A stretch of 64,000 bases of DNA from Aliiglaciecola sp. CAU 1673 (GTDB taxonomy: Bacteria > Pseudomonadota > Gammaproteobacteria > Enterobacterales > Alteromonadaceae): NCBI RefSeq assembly GCF_029223185.1, contig NZ_JARHUG010000008.1:1-64000 (forward strand). The letters are read 5' to 3'. Under the pieces are notes generated by a model. It ran no database searches and had not been told where the DNA came from. It saw nothing but the letters and a program-made list of their open reading frames with translations. The translations under genes were made by a program, and so were the position numbers. Below, piece by piece: positions 10,479 to 21,734 of the stretch; position 1 is the first letter of the stretch; each line of letters starts with the position of its first letter.

Positions 10479-11060
10479 TTAGGTTTGTGTTGGCAGTGGC
10501 TGGCACTGCAATGCCTGCCCTCGTAGTTGCCCTCTGTACCAACCCCAGTCGAAGGCAACGCCGGGATCAGTTTTACGGCATGGAGCGATATCACAATGCC
10601 CCACTATCCGGGAAAGGGTGATCTTAGGGTAAGTGTGCATGATAGCCTGGGTTATTGTCAGCAGGCTGCGGTACTGGTCTGCGCTGTAGGGAAGCTCATC
10701 CGTGCCCTCCAGTTCGATACCAATGGAGTAATTATTACAATCCCCTCTGCCCTGAAAGGTAGATTGCCCCGCATGCCAGGCCCTTTTGCTAACAGGCACG
10801 TATTGGACAATTTCCCCGTTTCGGTAAATTACAAAATGACTTGAGACCCGAAGACCGTCAAGTTCCCGGTAAAAAGGGTGACGGGTGCAATCCAACGATC
10901 CCATAAATAGCGCATCTATATCGGCACCACCGAACTGACCGGGGGGGAGAGAAATATTGTGTACTACCAGTAAACTCGGAGATTCGTCCACAGGTCTGTC
11001 ATTAAAATGGGGAGAAGGCCGTTGCCTGGCTGCGGTATAGATCCCTTGGGCATCAAACAT
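10479..11060 (-). CDS. ampD: 1,6-anhydro-N-acetylmuramyl-L-alanine amidase AmpD
   Basis: A 193-residue cytoplasmic zinc amidase that removes the stem peptide from anhydro-muropeptides during peptidoglycan recycling. Zinc ligand motifs are visible: VVHNISLPPGQFGG (first His near residue 35) and VGHCDIAPCRKTDPG (second His, and the Asp of KTDPG). The E. coli protein has GHSDIAPGRKTDPG here, so two small changes (S to C, G to C) are seen in an otherwise conserved active site. No signal peptide, as expected for the cytoplasmic recycling enzyme. It precedes ampE. Confidence 0.95.
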   Translation of the reverse strand: MFDAQGIYTAARQRPSPHFNDRPVDESPSLLVVHNISLPPGQFGGADIDALFMGSLDCTRHPFYRELDGLRVSSHFVIYRNGEIVQYVPVSKRAWHAGQSTFQGRGDCNNYSIGIELEGTDELPYSADQYRSLLTITQAIMHTYPKITLSRIVGHCDIAPCRKTDPGVAFDWGWYRGQLRGQALQCQPLPTQT

Positions 11061-11152
11061 GGTTTATTTTCTCAATTGCATTCTGAGGCTATTATGGTTG
11101 GCCAGTTTTGGCGGAGCAAGTCGCGCTGATACCAAGTTTATAAGGAAAAAGT

Positions 11153-12536
<1,384 letters not shown>

Positions 12537-12741
12537 GTATCTGAAGCTGGGTAGATTACAATTAAAATGGCAAAAGGCATTGGACTGACACTCATGTATG
12601 GAAACAGATACTTGTTCAAAGCGCGCAGGGATCTATACTGAACTCGGATTGAGCAAACAGCCAACCGCAGTCAACTGCCAAGGTCTGCTTCTCTTGCCAG
12701 TAACCTTAAACGCATTCAAAGAATGCAGTGGAGATGAAACC

Positions 12742-13170
12742 ATGAAGACACAGATGACCAACAACAAGGGTTTTACCCTGATTGAATTGATGATTGTGGT
12801 GGCCATTATCGGTATCCTAGCCGCGATTGCGCTGCCTGCTTATCAGACCTATACCGCTAAATCCGCATACAGCGAAGTAGTATCTGCAGCCACTCCAGCC
12901 AAGACGGCAATTGAAGTGTGTGCTCAGACTGGCGTTCCTGCCGACTGTTCTACTATTCCTGTACAAGCTGGTTGGACAGCTGGTCCTTTGGTAGGCACAG
13001 TTGCCCTGGGTGGCGCAGCGGGTGGTCCCTACACTATCACTGTAACCCCAACTGCTGGTGTTAAAGCTGGTGTAACTGCAGCCGAAACCTATGTACTGAC
13101 AGGTACTGTTGCCAATGGCGCTGTAACTTGGGCAGTATCAGGTGGTTGCCAAGCCGCTTCCCTGTGCTAA
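12742..13170 (+). CDS. pilA: type IV pilin, major subunit PilA-like
   Basis: A 142-residue prepilin. The leader [10 protein letters not shown] is followed by the cleavage site G/F and the hydrophobic N-terminal helix ([20 protein letters not shown]) with Glu5 of the mature protein present. The globular part carries two cysteine pairs, [11 protein letters not shown] and GGCQAASLC, the second near the C-terminus as in the disulfide loop of type IVa pilins. The frame is open back to 12598, but ATG 12742 is the start: GGAG precedes it and the leader has the right length. PilD (14533-15420) would process it. A terminator follows at once. Confidence 0.93.
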   Translation: MKTQMTNNKGFTLIELMIVVAIIGILAAIALPAYQTYTAKSAYSEVVSAATPAKTAIEVCAQTGVPADCSTIPVQAGWTAGPLVGTVALGGAAGGPYTITVTPTAGVKAGVTAAETYVLTGTVANGAVTWAVSGGCQAASLC

Positions 13171-13186
13171 TTAGCTAAATGTCTGA

Positions 13187-13214
13187 AAAAGCCCAGTCTT
13201 CACTGGGCTTTTTT
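13187..13214 (+). terminator. rho-independent terminator after pilA
   Basis: AAGCCCAGT (13189-13197) pairs with ACTGGGCTT (13202-13210), followed by six T. It separates pilA from pilC, so the abundant pilin message would end here. Confidence 0.92.
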
Positions 13215-13252
13215 GTCTGAATCGCCCGCAATTAACCTCTTGGTGGTGTGAA

Positions 13253-14473
13253 ATGGCTAAACCAAAATCAATGGATACCTTTACCTGGCAGGGTAAGAAT
13301 AAAAAAGGTGATGCAATTAAAGGCCAAATCACCGCGGCCTCCATCAGCGAAGCCCGCAATATGTTGCGTCGCCAGGGAGTCTCTGCCACCAAAGTTAAAA
13401 AGTTCAGTAAGCCGTTATTTGGTAAGGGCGCCGAAAAAATCAATGCGGCCGATATTTGTGTATTGTCTCGCCAAATCGCTACCATGCTAGCCGCTGGCGT
13501 TACCCTGATCCAGACCATTGATATGATTGCCCAGGGCCACTCCAAAGCCAGCATGCGCAAGCTGTTGACTGATGTGGGCAATGAAGTGAAAGCCGGTAAT
13601 CCACTGTCTACTGCCCTGAGAAAACATCCTGACCATTTCGAAGATCTTTACTGTGATTTGGTGGAAACCGGGGAACAGTCAGGTGCCTTGGAAACCATTT
13701 ACGACCGTATTGCCACCTACAAAGAAAAAGCCGAAGCCCTTAAGTCAAAAATTAAGAAGGCCATGTTCTACCCAGTGGCGGTAATTGTGGTGGCCTTTGT
13801 TGTCACCACAATCTTATTGGTATTTGTGGTCCCACAATTTGAAGAAATTTTTTCCAGTTTTGGTGCAGAACTTCCCGCCTTCACCCAATTTGTGCTGGCC
13901 ATATCGAAATTTGTGCAAGATTTCGGACTCTATATTCTGGCGGCCATGTTTGTGGGCGCCACCTTGTTTATGAAAACCTATAAGAAATCACCGCAACTGC
14001 GGGATAATTTGGATAAAAAAATTCTAAAGATCCCGGTGATTGGGGAAATTTTGAAAAAAGCGTCTATTGCCCGCTTTACCCGCACCCTGTCCACCACCTT
14101 TGCCGCCGGTGTGCCGTTGATTGGTGCCTTGGAATCTGCCGCCGGCGCAGCCGGTAATGCACTGTTTCGTGATGCTATCTTGTACATTCGAAAAGAAGTG
14201 GCAGGCGGCATTCAAATGCATAGCGCTATGCGCGCCACTGCGGTATTTCCCGACATGGTCACGCAAATGATTGCTATCGGTGAAGAATCCGGTTCGGTAG
14301 ATGAAATGCTTGGCAAAATTGCCACCATCTATGAGCGTGAAGTGGATGATATGGTGGATGGCCTGACCAGCCTGTTGGAACCCATGATCATGGCGGTATT
14401 AGGGGTCGTAATTGGCGGTCTGATTGTGGCTATGTACTTACCCATATTCCAGATGGGTATGGTAGTTGGCTAG
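13253..14473 (+). CDS. pilC: type IV pilus inner membrane platform protein PilC
   Basis: A 406-residue T2SF family protein that forms the membrane platform on which the assembly ATPase acts. The N-terminal region (FTWQGKNKKGDAIKGQI) is typical, followed by two copies of the T2SF domain (about 75-195 and 275-395). Membrane segments are seen near 175-200, 225-245 and 375-400 (MIMAVLGVVIGGLIVAMYLPIF). GGTGGTG lies upstream of ATG 13253. It comes directly after pilA and its terminator; the ATPase gene pilB that normally sits between them is absent. Confidence 0.95.
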   Translation: MAKPKSMDTFTWQGKNKKGDAIKGQITAASISEARNMLRRQGVSATKVKKFSKPLFGKGAEKINAADICVLSRQIATMLAAGVTLIQTIDMIAQGHSKASMRKLLTDVGNEVKAGNPLSTALRKHPDHFEDLYCDLVETGEQSGALETIYDRIATYKEKAEALKSKIKKAMFYPVAVIVVAFVVTTILLVFVVPQFEEIFSSFGAELPAFTQFVLAISKFVQDFGLYILAAMFVGATLFMKTYKKSPQLRDNLDKKILKIPVIGEILKKASIARFTRTLSTTFAAGVPLIGALESAAGAAGNALFRDAILYIRKEVAGGIQMHSAMRATAVFPDMVTQMIAIGEESGSVDEMLGKIATIYEREVDDMVDGLTSLLEPMIMAVLGVVIGGLIVAMYLPIFQMGMVVG

Positions 14474-14532
14474 GTGACTTCAACGGCCGATCGCGTAACA
14501 TAAGCCATAGTTAAAAATAAAAACTCTCTAAC

Positions 14533-15420
14533 ATGCCTGAAATCTTTATCTTATTGGAAAGCTCCCCGCTGGCGTGGAGCTTTACCGCCTTGTTGCTGGG
14601 GCTGATTATCGGCAGCTTTTTAAATGTGGTGATACACCGTCTGCCCATTATGATGGAAACCAGTTGGAAGCAGGAATATCAAAACTACTTCCACCCTGAG
14701 CAAACCCAGCCAGATACGCCCACCTACAATTTGGTTACCCCCAACTCCAGCTGTCCTAAATGTGGTCATCAAATCAGGGCCTGGGAAAATATTCCGCTAA
14801 TCAGTTGGCTGGCTCTGAAAGGTAAATGTAGCCAATGCGCCACTCGGATCCCTGTTCGCTATCCACTGGTAGAGCTGTTTACCGGCTTGGTCAGTGGTTT
14901 CGTAGCCTGGCACTATGGTTTTACCCCCATGGCCCTGGCGGTATTGATATTAAGCTGGATGCTGGTGGCAATGATTTTTATCGATCTGGATCGCATGTTA
15001 TTGCCGGACCAGCTTACCTTACCTTTGCTATGGCTAGGCCTTTTGGCCAGCCTTGGCGTCACCCATGTCAGCCCCACCGATGCCATTATTGGTGCTGCTG
15101 CCGGTTATTTAAGCCTGTGGTCCGTGTATTGGGCATTTAAGCTGTTAACCGGTAAGGAAGGCATGGGCTATGGAGATTTTAAGCTATTGGCCGCTCTTGG
15201 CGCTTGGGTCGGTTGGCAGTATTTACCGATGATTATCCTGCTGTCTTCCTGCGTAGGTGCCGTGTTTGGAATTAGCATGATGCTGCTGCGCAAAAAACAA
15301 AGCAGCGATTCCCAGAGTATGGCCATTCCCTTTGGTCCCTATCTGGCAGTGGCTGGCTGGCTAACTCTTCTGTACGGCCATGAGATTGCTGATCTGTACT
15401 GGAGCCTGATCCTCGGATGA
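14533..15420 (+). CDS. pilD: prepilin peptidase / N-methyltransferase PilD
   Basis: A 295-residue membrane aspartic protease that cleaves prepilins and methylates the new N-terminus. The cytoplasmic zinc-binding domain has two CxxC pairs (SCPKCGH and KCSQCAT, residues about 75-105). The catalytic aspartates lie in FIDLDRMLLPDQ (about 152-163) and in GMGYGDFKLL (about 213-222). Several membrane helices surround them. It overlaps coaE by four bases (ATGA), so the two are coupled. Likely substrates are PilA here and other pilins or type II secretion pseudopilins elsewhere. Confidence 0.95.
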   Translation: MPEIFILLESSPLAWSFTALLLGLIIGSFLNVVIHRLPIMMETSWKQEYQNYFHPEQTQPDTPTYNLVTPNSSCPKCGHQIRAWENIPLISWLALKGKCSQCATRIPVRYPLVELFTGLVSGFVAWHYGFTPMALAVLILSWMLVAMIFIDLDRMLLPDQLTLPLLWLGLLASLGVTHVSPTDAIIGAAAGYLSLWSVYWAFKLLTGKEGMGYGDFKLLAALGAWVGWQYLPMIILLSSCVGAVFGISMMLLRKKQSSDSQSMAIPFGPYLAVAGWLTLLYGHEIADLYWSLILG

Positions 15421-16022
15421 GCCAATTAGTGATCGGTCTGACCGGCGGTATTGGCAGCGGTAAAAGCACGGTATCCGCACTTTTTGAAAAGCATGGCATT
15501 GAGGTGATCGATGCCGATATCATTGCCCGCGAAGTGGTGGCTCCCGGCACCCCTGCCCTACAGCAAATCAGCGAAAAATTTGGCACTGGTATCTTGGATA
15601 ACAAGGGTGCGCTTAATCGCCAGGCGCTAAGAGAACAAGTGTTTAATCACCCTGAGGATAAAGCCTGGCTGAACAGCCTGCTGCATCCTGTGATTCGGCA
15701 AACGCTGTTGGAAAGAGCCAAAAAAGCGACTTCACCTTATTGCATCCTGGCCATTCCCTTACTGGTAGAGAACGGCCTGACTACACTGGTAGACAGGGTA
15801 TTAGTGGTGGATTTGGACGAAGATGAACAGCTTCTACGCGCCAGTATGCGTGATGGCAGTAACGAGCAGCTAATTCGTAATATTATGGCCAGCCAGGCCA
15901 GTCGGCGTCAGCGTTTGGCGGTAGCCGATGAGATTATCGACAATAGCGCGGGTCCAGAAGCGTTGCCTGCACAAGTAGCGCAGTTACATCAGGCTTATTT
16001 GCAGTTGGCAGCGACCAGGTAG
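15417..16022 (+). CDS. coaE: dephospho-CoA kinase
   Basis: A 201-residue P-loop kinase for the last step of coenzyme A synthesis. The Walker A motif GLTGGIGSGKST is at residues 7-18; VIDADIIAREVV follows at about 32-43 and matches the substrate-binding part of the family, with LLHPVIR about residue 90. Length and lack of signal peptide fit. The start ATG overlaps the pilD stop. Placement between pilD and zapD is conserved among related Gammaproteobacteria. Confidence 0.96.
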   Translation: MSQLVIGLTGGIGSGKSTVSALFEKHGIEVIDADIIAREVVAPGTPALQQISEKFGTGILDNKGALNRQALREQVFNHPEDKAWLNSLLHPVIRQTLLERAKKATSPYCILAIPLLVENGLTTLVDRVLVVDLDEDEQLLRASMRDGSNEQLIRNIMASQASRRQRLAVADEIIDNSAGPEALPAQVAQLHQAYLQLAATR

Positions 16023-16214
16023 CCCAACTGAAGACATCAATATGGCCTGCACCTCATAACCTCCTCACTCGAAAGATTAAATTCTTGTTATAAAAGGTTG
16101 AAATAAACCTATTTTTACGTTGTAGTTCGAGTAATTTGCTTATCGCCAATCGGGCGCCTATTTTGGCCAAGGTTGCAGGAGTAAGGGCAAGCACAAAATA
16201 GAAGTTAACGGGGT

Positions 16215-16973
16215 ATGAAGATGAGTCAGGCTGTCTATGAATTTCCGCTCAATGAGAAGGTAAGAACCTACCTTCGCCTTGAGCAATTATTCAAACAGCT
16301 GCATGAAGTCTCCAACGCCGACCAGGATTGGCAGTATGTGCGCTTTATCGAGTCCTTGTTTACCTTGCTGGATTTAGCAGAACGCGTAGATGTCCGTAAT
16401 GATCTGGTTAAGGACATCGAACTTCACGAACGCCATCTGGCGCTTTGGTCCCAGCACCCCAATATCGATTTGGAAGCCTTACAGGTAGCCCAGTCCAAGC
16501 TGCAAAATCTCAAAGACGAACTGAAAAATGCCAAGAAATTCGGCCTGGCCCTTAAAGAAGACAAATTTTTGATGTCTATCCGCCAGCGCTTTTTTATTCC
16601 CGGCGGCACTTGCAGCTTCGATCTACCTAATCTGCATTATTGGCTGCGTCAGGAGCACTCCTTTAAGCATCAAGCATTATCGCGCTGGTTAGGTGAATTT
16701 GCACTGATGCGTAACGCCATTGAGGTGACTCTGGCGTATTTACGTGAACGCGGGCGCTTCGAAGAAATTAACGCCGAAAAGGGCTTTTTCCAGGGCGTGG
16801 CCGATGATAAAAATGAACTTATCCGCATTTATTGCGCCACCGACAAAGGCTACTACCCCACCCTAAGCGGCAACAAATACCGCTATGCCATCCGCTTTAT
16901 GCTGTTTAATCCCGAAGAAGCAGGACAAGTGGCAATGGAGTCATTAGTGAGTTTTAAGCTGGCCTGCTGCTGA
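16215..16973 (+). CDS. zapD: cell division protein ZapD
   Basis: A 252-residue cytoplasmic protein (DUF1342, formerly YacF) that bundles FtsZ filaments. The N-terminus [17 protein letters not shown] and the internal [12 protein letters not shown] and LREVxxF-like beta-rich C-terminal half ([11 protein letters not shown]) follow the family pattern, and the length matches. The start is either ATG 16215 or ATG 16221 two codons on; neither has a perfect ribosome site. A 192-base gap separates it from coaE and probably holds its promoter. yacG follows after one base. Confidence 0.93.
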   Translation: MKMSQAVYEFPLNEKVRTYLRLEQLFKQLHEVSNADQDWQYVRFIESLFTLLDLAERVDVRNDLVKDIELHERHLALWSQHPNIDLEALQVAQSKLQNLKDELKNAKKFGLALKEDKFLMSIRQRFFIPGGTCSFDLPNLHYWLRQEHSFKHQALSRWLGEFALMRNAIEVTLAYLRERGRFEEINAEKGFFQGVADDKNELIRIYCATDKGYYPTLSGNKYRYAIRFMLFNPEEAGQVAMESLVSFKLACC

Positions 16974-16974
16974 T

Positions 16975-17190
16975 ATGAAAGTCAAATGTCCCACCTGCCA
17001 AAAAGACGTGGAATGGGGTGAAAAAAGCCCTTACCGCCCCTTCTGCAGCAAGCGCTGCCAACTTATCGACCTGGGCGAATGGGCCGCCGAAGAGCATAAG
17101 GTGCCCGGCGCACCAGCCCCGGAACTGAGTATGGACATTGAAGATATCGAAGCCCTGCTTAGTAAACAGTCTCAGGATTTTTTTAAGTAG
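16975..17190 (+). CDS. yacG: DNA gyrase inhibitor YacG, zinc-binding
   Basis: A 71-residue small protein. Four cysteines bind zinc in the pattern [10 protein letters not shown] ... [18 protein letters not shown] (residues 4-33), which is diagnostic for YacG. The E. coli protein binds GyrB and inhibits gyrase. The C-terminal tail is acidic and probably disordered until bound. The start lies one base after the zapD stop, so the pair is translated from one message. Confidence 0.93.
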   Translation: MKVKCPTCQKDVEWGEKSPYRPFCSKRCQLIDLGEWAAEEHKVPGAPAPELSMDIEDIEALLSKQSQDFFK

Positions 17191-17205
17191 TAAAATCTGA
17201 TTAAA

Positions 17206-17316
<111 letters not shown>

Positions 17317-17331
17317 AAAAAGAGTCCCCAA

Positions 17332-17715
17332 TCACCCCAGCAACTGTGCCACAATGGCTTTATTGGCTTCGGGGAACTCATACCCGGATAAATCCTCAAT
17401 CGCCACCCAGCGGCTTTCCTGTCCTTCTTTGCCATGGGGTTCGCCGGTGAAGGACATCACCAGATGGATATCCAATTTTACCTTTTTATCGCCATAGTCA
17501 TGCTCAATCAGCATAAAGGGACGGCTGTTGGTAACATCGATAGCTACTTCTTCATGCAGTTCGCGTGTCAGCGCTTCCTGCACCGTTTCGCCAGCTTCCA
17601 CCTTGCCGCCGGGAAACTCCCATTTACCACCCTGGTGGAGATTGTCCGGCCTGCGGGTAATAAAAATCTGATCGGCGCGCTGGATAATCCCTACTGCCAC
17701 ATGTACCACTTTCAT
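17332..17715 (-). CDS. mutT: 8-oxo-dGTP diphosphatase MutT
   Basis: A 127-residue Nudix hydrolase that cleans oxidised guanine nucleotides from the pool. The Nudix box GGKVEAGETVQEALTRELHEEV (Gx5Ex7REUxEExGU, here EEVAI) lies at residues about 36-58, and WEFPGGK just before it is typical. The N-terminal VVHVAVGIIQ matches MutT. It lies downstream of secA as in E. coli, but a terminator between the two suggests either its own promoter or partial readthrough. Confidence 0.94.
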   Translation of the reverse strand: MKVVHVAVGIIQRADQIFITRRPDNLHQGGKWEFPGGKVEAGETVQEALTRELHEEVAIDVTNSRPFMLIEHDYGDKKVKLDIHLVMSFTGEPHGKEGQESRWVAIEDLSGYEFPEANKAIVAQLLG

Positions 17716-17724
17716 TTTTCTCTC

Positions 17725-17764
17725 CTAAAAACAAAACCGGGTAAGCTTTTGGCCACACCCGGTT
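17725..17764 (-). terminator. terminator of secA
   Basis: AAAACCGGGT (17731-17740) pairs with ACCCGGTTTT (17755-17764). On the minus strand the stem is followed by GTTTTTAGG, 36 bases after the secA stop and just ahead of mutT. Confidence 0.8.
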
Positions 17765-17799
17765 TTATCAATGCGTCGGTTAACCTTTCAGACTCGCTA

Positions 17800-20484
17800 T
17801 CAGGTTAGTTTACCGTGGCACTGTTTGTATTTCTTGCCAGAGCCACAAGGACAAGGATCGTTGCGACCAATCTTAGGCTGATGCTCACCCGGAGCAGGCT
17901 CATTCATCGATTGGTGCTGCTCCACCATACGGGTCCTGGCTTCTTCCTGACGGCGCTGCTCTTCTACCGCTTCAACGTCGGATTCGGCACGTACCTGTAC
18001 TTTGCTGAGCACACTGACCACTTCGGTTTTCAGCTGCTCCAGCATCTGACCAAACAGCTCGAAAGATTCGCGCTTATATTCCTGCTTGGGGTTTTTCTGC
18101 GCATAACCACGCAAGTGAATGCCCTGACGCAGATGATCCATAGCCGCCAAATGCTCTTTCCAGTGGCTGTCCAGGCTTTGCAGCATAATGGCTTTCTCGA
18201 ACTGGCGCAGCACCGGCTCACCCACCATCTGCTCCTTGGCTTTGTAGGCCTCTTCAATTTGATTGAGGATCCTCTCGCGCAGCTTCTCTTCGAACAGCTT
18301 GTCGTCTTCATCCAGCCACTTTTGAATCGGCATATCGATCAGGAAGTCAGCTTTGATTCGCTCTTCAAGGCCAGGTACATCCCACTGCTCTTCTACCGAC
18401 TGCGGCGGAATATATTGGCTGATAGTAGACTCCACCACATCCTCGCGAATGGCCTTGATGGTTTCGCTGATATCGCCCTCGTCCAGTAGCGTATTACGCT
18501 GCTCGTATATCACCTTACGCTGGTCGTTGGCCACATCATCAAATTCCAGCAATTGCTTACGTATATCGAAGTTGCGCGCTTCCACCTTACGCTGGGCATT
18601 TTCGATGGCTTTGGTTACCCAAGGGTGCTCGATGGCTTCACCGCGCTCCATACCCAGGCGCTTCATCATGTTGGCCATGCGCTCTGAGGCGAAGATACGC
18701 ATCAGACTGTCTTCCAAGGACAGGTAGAAGCGGGAAGAGCCAGGATCACCCTGACGGCCCGCACGACCACGTAACTGGTTGTCGATACGGCGGGATTCGT
18801 GACGCTCGGTACCAATGATATGCAGACCACCGGAATTGATTACCGCATCATGACGCTCCTGCCACTCGCTCTTAATGCGCTCCACTGTCCCCGGCTTAGG
18901 ATCGTTAATGGCGGCCAGCTCTGCCTGCCAGTTACCCCCCAACACGATATCGGTACCACGACCGGCCATGTTGGTGGCAATAGTCACCGCACCGGGACGA
19001 CCTGCCTGGGCAATAATATCCGCTTCCTGGGCGTGGAATTTAGCGTTTAAGACTTTATGTTGGATCTTCTCTTTCTTCAGTACTCTGGACAGCAGTTCAG
19101 AGTTTTCGATAGAGATGGTACCGACCAGCACTGGACGGCCCTTGGCCACATTTTCCTTGATATCGGCCACGATGGCTTCGTATTTTTCTTCGGCGGTGAG
19201 GTAAATCAGATCCGCTCTGTCATCGCGGATCATCGGCCTGTTGGTCGGGATAACCACCGTGGTTAAGCCGTAAATATGCTGGAATTCGAAGGCTTCTGTA
19301 TCGGCGGTACCGGTCATACCGGCCAGCTTCTCATACAAACGGAAGTAGTTCTGGAAGGTGATGGATGCCAATGTCTGGTTTTCGTGCTGGATCTTCACCC
19401 CTTCTTTGGCTTCTACCGCCTGGTGCAGACCTTCTGACCAGCGACGGCCTTCCATGGTACGGCCGGTATGCTCGTCAACAATGACAATTTCACCGTCTTT
19501 AACAATGTAATCCACATCACGGGCAAACAACTTATGGGCTCGCAGGGCGGCATTGATATGGTGCATCAGGGAGATATTACCGGCAGCATACAAAGAGTCG
19601 CCCTCAGGCAGCAGGCCTTTTTCCTGCATGATCTCTTCAATGCGTACAAGACCGCGCTCAGTCAGGTGAATCTGCTTGCCCTTGAGGTCAATAGTAAAGT
19701 CACCGTCACCTTCCTGACCTTCTTCGTCTTCCTTTTCCTGCTCGACTAACTGAGGGATGATCTCGTTAATACGACGATACATTTCTGAACTGTCTTCGGC
19801 CTGTCCGGAGATAATCAGCGGAGTACGAGCCTCATCGATGAGGATCGAGTCCACTTCATCCACTACCGCATAGTGCAGTGGACGCTGCACGCGATCGGTG
19901 GGCCTGAAGGCCATGTTGTCACGCAGGTAGTCAAAGCCAAATTCGTTGTTGGTACCGTAGGTAATATCGGCGCTGTAGGCGGCCTGCTTTTGCTCATGGC
20001 TCATACCGGGCACGTTGCAACCTACGGTCAGACCCAGGAATTCAAACAGAGGGCGGTTCCAATCGGCGTCTCGGCGGGCCAGGTAATCGTTGACCGTGAC
20101 CACATGCACGCCTTTACCGCTGATAGCATTGAGATAGGCAGGCAAGGTTGCGGTCAGGGTTTTACCTTCACCAGTACGCATCTCGGCGATTTGGCCGCTG
20201 TTTAGGACCATACCACCAATCAACTGCACATCGAAATGGCGCATCTTGAAGACTCGCTTACTGGCCTCTCTTACCGTGGCAAAGGCTTCGGGGAGAATGT
20301 CGTCAGTGCTTTGACCATCGGCCAAGCGCTGTTTAAATTCAGCGGTCTTTTGCTTGAGCTGTTCGTCGCTTAACTTTTCGTATTCAGCTTCAAGGGCATT
20401 AATCTGCTCGACAATCTTGCCCAATTTTTTCAAGGTGCGTTCGTTGCTGCTGCCGAACAGCTTTGTCAATATGCTTGCAAACAT
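17800..20484 (-). CDS. secA: preprotein translocase ATPase SecA
   Basis: An 894-residue motor that drives proteins through SecYEG. The N-terminus has [16 protein letters not shown]; Walker A is MRTGEGKT (about 102-109), the DEAD-type motif is [15 protein letters not shown] (about 205-219), and [10 protein letters not shown]-type helicase motifs follow ([10 protein letters not shown]). The C-terminal zinc tail [14 protein letters not shown], which binds SecB and lipids, is complete after a variable linker. A hairpin and a terminator lie upstream; no secM-like gene is recognisable, and an M23 peptidase occupies that place. Confidence 0.98.
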   Translation of the reverse strand: MFASILTKLFGSSNERTLKKLGKIVEQINALEAEYEKLSDEQLKQKTAEFKQRLADGQSTDDILPEAFATVREASKRVFKMRHFDVQLIGGMVLNSGQIAEMRTGEGKTLTATLPAYLNAISGKGVHVVTVNDYLARRDADWNRPLFEFLGLTVGCNVPGMSHEQKQAAYSADITYGTNNEFGFDYLRDNMAFRPTDRVQRPLHYAVVDEVDSILIDEARTPLIISGQAEDSSEMYRRINEIIPQLVEQEKEDEEGQEGDGDFTIDLKGKQIHLTERGLVRIEEIMQEKGLLPEGDSLYAAGNISLMHHINAALRAHKLFARDVDYIVKDGEIVIVDEHTGRTMEGRRWSEGLHQAVEAKEGVKIQHENQTLASITFQNYFRLYEKLAGMTGTADTEAFEFQHIYGLTTVVIPTNRPMIRDDRADLIYLTAEEKYEAIVADIKENVAKGRPVLVGTISIENSELLSRVLKKEKIQHKVLNAKFHAQEADIIAQAGRPGAVTIATNMAGRGTDIVLGGNWQAELAAINDPKPGTVERIKSEWQERHDAVINSGGLHIIGTERHESRRIDNQLRGRAGRQGDPGSSRFYLSLEDSLMRIFASERMANMMKRLGMERGEAIEHPWVTKAIENAQRKVEARNFDIRKQLLEFDDVANDQRKVIYEQRNTLLDEGDISETIKAIREDVVESTISQYIPPQSVEEQWDVPGLEERIKADFLIDMPIQKWLDEDDKLFEEKLRERILNQIEEAYKAKEQMVGEPVLRQFEKAIMLQSLDSHWKEHLAAMDHLRQGIHLRGYAQKNPKQEYKRESFELFGQMLEQLKTEVVSVLSKVQVRAESDVEAVEEQRRQEEARTRMVEQHQSMNEPAPGEHQPKIGRNDPCPCGSGKKYKQCHGKLT

Positions 20485-20546
20485 GGATATACGACTTCCA
20501 AATCTCAGTATCAGGTTCTAATTTTTATGCCCGCCTATGGCGACTG

Positions 20547-20577
20547 GGCACGGCTATGGTCCGGCTCGGCCTGTGCC
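20547..20577 (-). other. hairpin in the secA leader region
   Basis: On the minus strand GGCACaGGC (20577-20569) pairs with GCCGTGCC (20554-20547), eight base pairs with one bulged base. It lies 62 bases ahead of the secA start and just after the terminator of the upstream gene. A role in secA control is possible but unproven. Confidence 0.4.
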
Positions 20578-20583
20578 GGATAA

Positions 20584-20613
20584 ACAAAAAAACAATCGGC
20601 TAAACGCCGATTG
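20584..20613 (-). terminator. terminator of the M23 peptidase gene
   Basis: CAATCGGC (20593-20600) and GCCGATTG (20606-20613) form a perfect stem with a five-base loop. On the minus strand seven T follow. It lies 34 bases after the stop of the gene at 20648-21562, so secA is transcribed separately. Confidence 0.92.
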
Positions 20614-20647
20614 CCCAAAATGCCGATAAGTCCGAATGCGCTAAATG

Positions 20648-21562
20648 TCAGCCCGTTGACTTGCGATAAACGAAAGGCAGGGGGTCAATCTGTCGGCCAT
20701 TCTTCAATACTTCATAATGGACATGGGCACCGGTGGCGCGACCGGTCTGGCCCATTACGGCAATCACTTGCCCCTTGGTAACCACGTCGCCGACTTTCAC
20801 TTCAATGTCTTTGTTGTGACCATAGCGGGTCACTAAACCATTGCCGTGTTCAATTTCTATCAGGTTACCGTACCCGTAGCGCTCGCCAGCCCAAGTCACC
20901 AGCCCGGCGCCAGTGGCGACCACATCATCCCCTTCCTTGCCGGCAAAATCCAGGCCCTTGTGCATGGCGGGCATACCGGAAAACGGATCTTTACGCACAC
21001 CATAATAAGAGGATAACCAGCCTCCATCGACAGGACGCCCTGCCAGGTAACTTTCAGACTCTATATGGTTACTCATGAGGATACTTTCAAGGGCCTGAAG
21101 CTGTTTAGATTTACTGTCTAGCTCTGACAGCATCAGATCCATACTGGCCAGCACATCCAAACTGCTATCCAGCTCAAAATCGACCAATTCCTGGGCAGGT
21201 CCGCCCACCGCCGGCAATTCGTTGAAATTAAATTCGTCGCTGCTGAGGTTAGCTTCCTGGGCTAACTGTTCACCCAAGGCATTTAGCCGATGAAGTTGGC
21301 CCTGCATTTCTCCTAACTTGAGCATCATACCGGTCAACTGTTGTTGGGTAGTTTGCTTTAGTTGCTCCACCGCTTCGCGCTGCTTAATTAAGCCGGTTTG
21401 GGTGTAAGCAACACGGTTCTGTGCATCTTCAATACTGGGCGTGACGCGCCAACCCACAGCACAAGCCGCCATCGCCAAGACACTGGCAATAACTAACTGA
21501 CGCCTGCCCATTGGGAGACGCACTTCTTTTTTCGTTGTTTTCAGGATCAGCTCGAAACTCAT
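20648..21562 (-). CDS. membrane-anchored M23 family metallopeptidase
   Basis: A 304-residue LytM-type protein. A short cytoplasmic N-terminus is followed by one membrane segment (residues about 20-42), a coiled-coil periplasmic stretch (about 45-165) and a C-terminal M23 domain (about 190-300). Zinc ligands are visible in MHKGLDFAGKEGDD and in GAHVHYEV (HxH), so the peptidase looks active. AGAGGACAG precedes ATG 21562. It lies between lpxC and secA, a place held by secM in E. coli. It may cleave peptidoglycan cross-links during division or growth; the exact role is not shown by the sequence. Confidence 0.9.
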   Translation of the reverse strand: MSFELILKTTKKEVRLPMGRRQLVIASVLAMAACAVGWRVTPSIEDAQNRVAYTQTGLIKQREAVEQLKQTTQQQLTGMMLKLGEMQGQLHRLNALGEQLAQEANLSSDEFNFNELPAVGGPAQELVDFELDSSLDVLASMDLMLSELDSKSKQLQALESILMSNHIESESYLAGRPVDGGWLSSYYGVRKDPFSGMPAMHKGLDFAGKEGDDVVATGAGLVTWAGERYGYGNLIEIEHGNGLVTRYGHNKDIEVKVGDVVTKGQVIAVMGQTGRATGAHVHYEVLKNGRQIDPLPFVYRKSTG

Positions 21563-21691
21563 CTGTCCTCTTACACCGGTTGAAAAGCTGCCCGATTCTA
21601 AACCGAACAGTTGTTAAAAAAAAGTCACAATTACATATGACAAGGCATAATACGTGCCAAGGAGAATACGTCAAAAAAATGAACTAGCAGA

Positions 21692-21722
21692 CAAAAAAAA
21701 TGCCGCGTAAAGCGGCATTTTC
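21692..21722 (-). terminator. terminator at the end of the dcw cluster
   Basis: ATGCCGC (21700-21706) pairs with GCGGCAT (21712-21718) and eight T follow on the minus strand. It lies 12 bases after the lpxC stop and closes the cluster that starts at mraZ. Confidence 0.93.
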
Positions 21723-21734
21723 GTGAAGTATGGC

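Noticed and set aside
12537-12741. A sigma54 promoter before pilA
   Set aside because: The nearest TGGCA-N-TTG match lacks the GG-N10-GC signature, so no sigma54 site is claimed.
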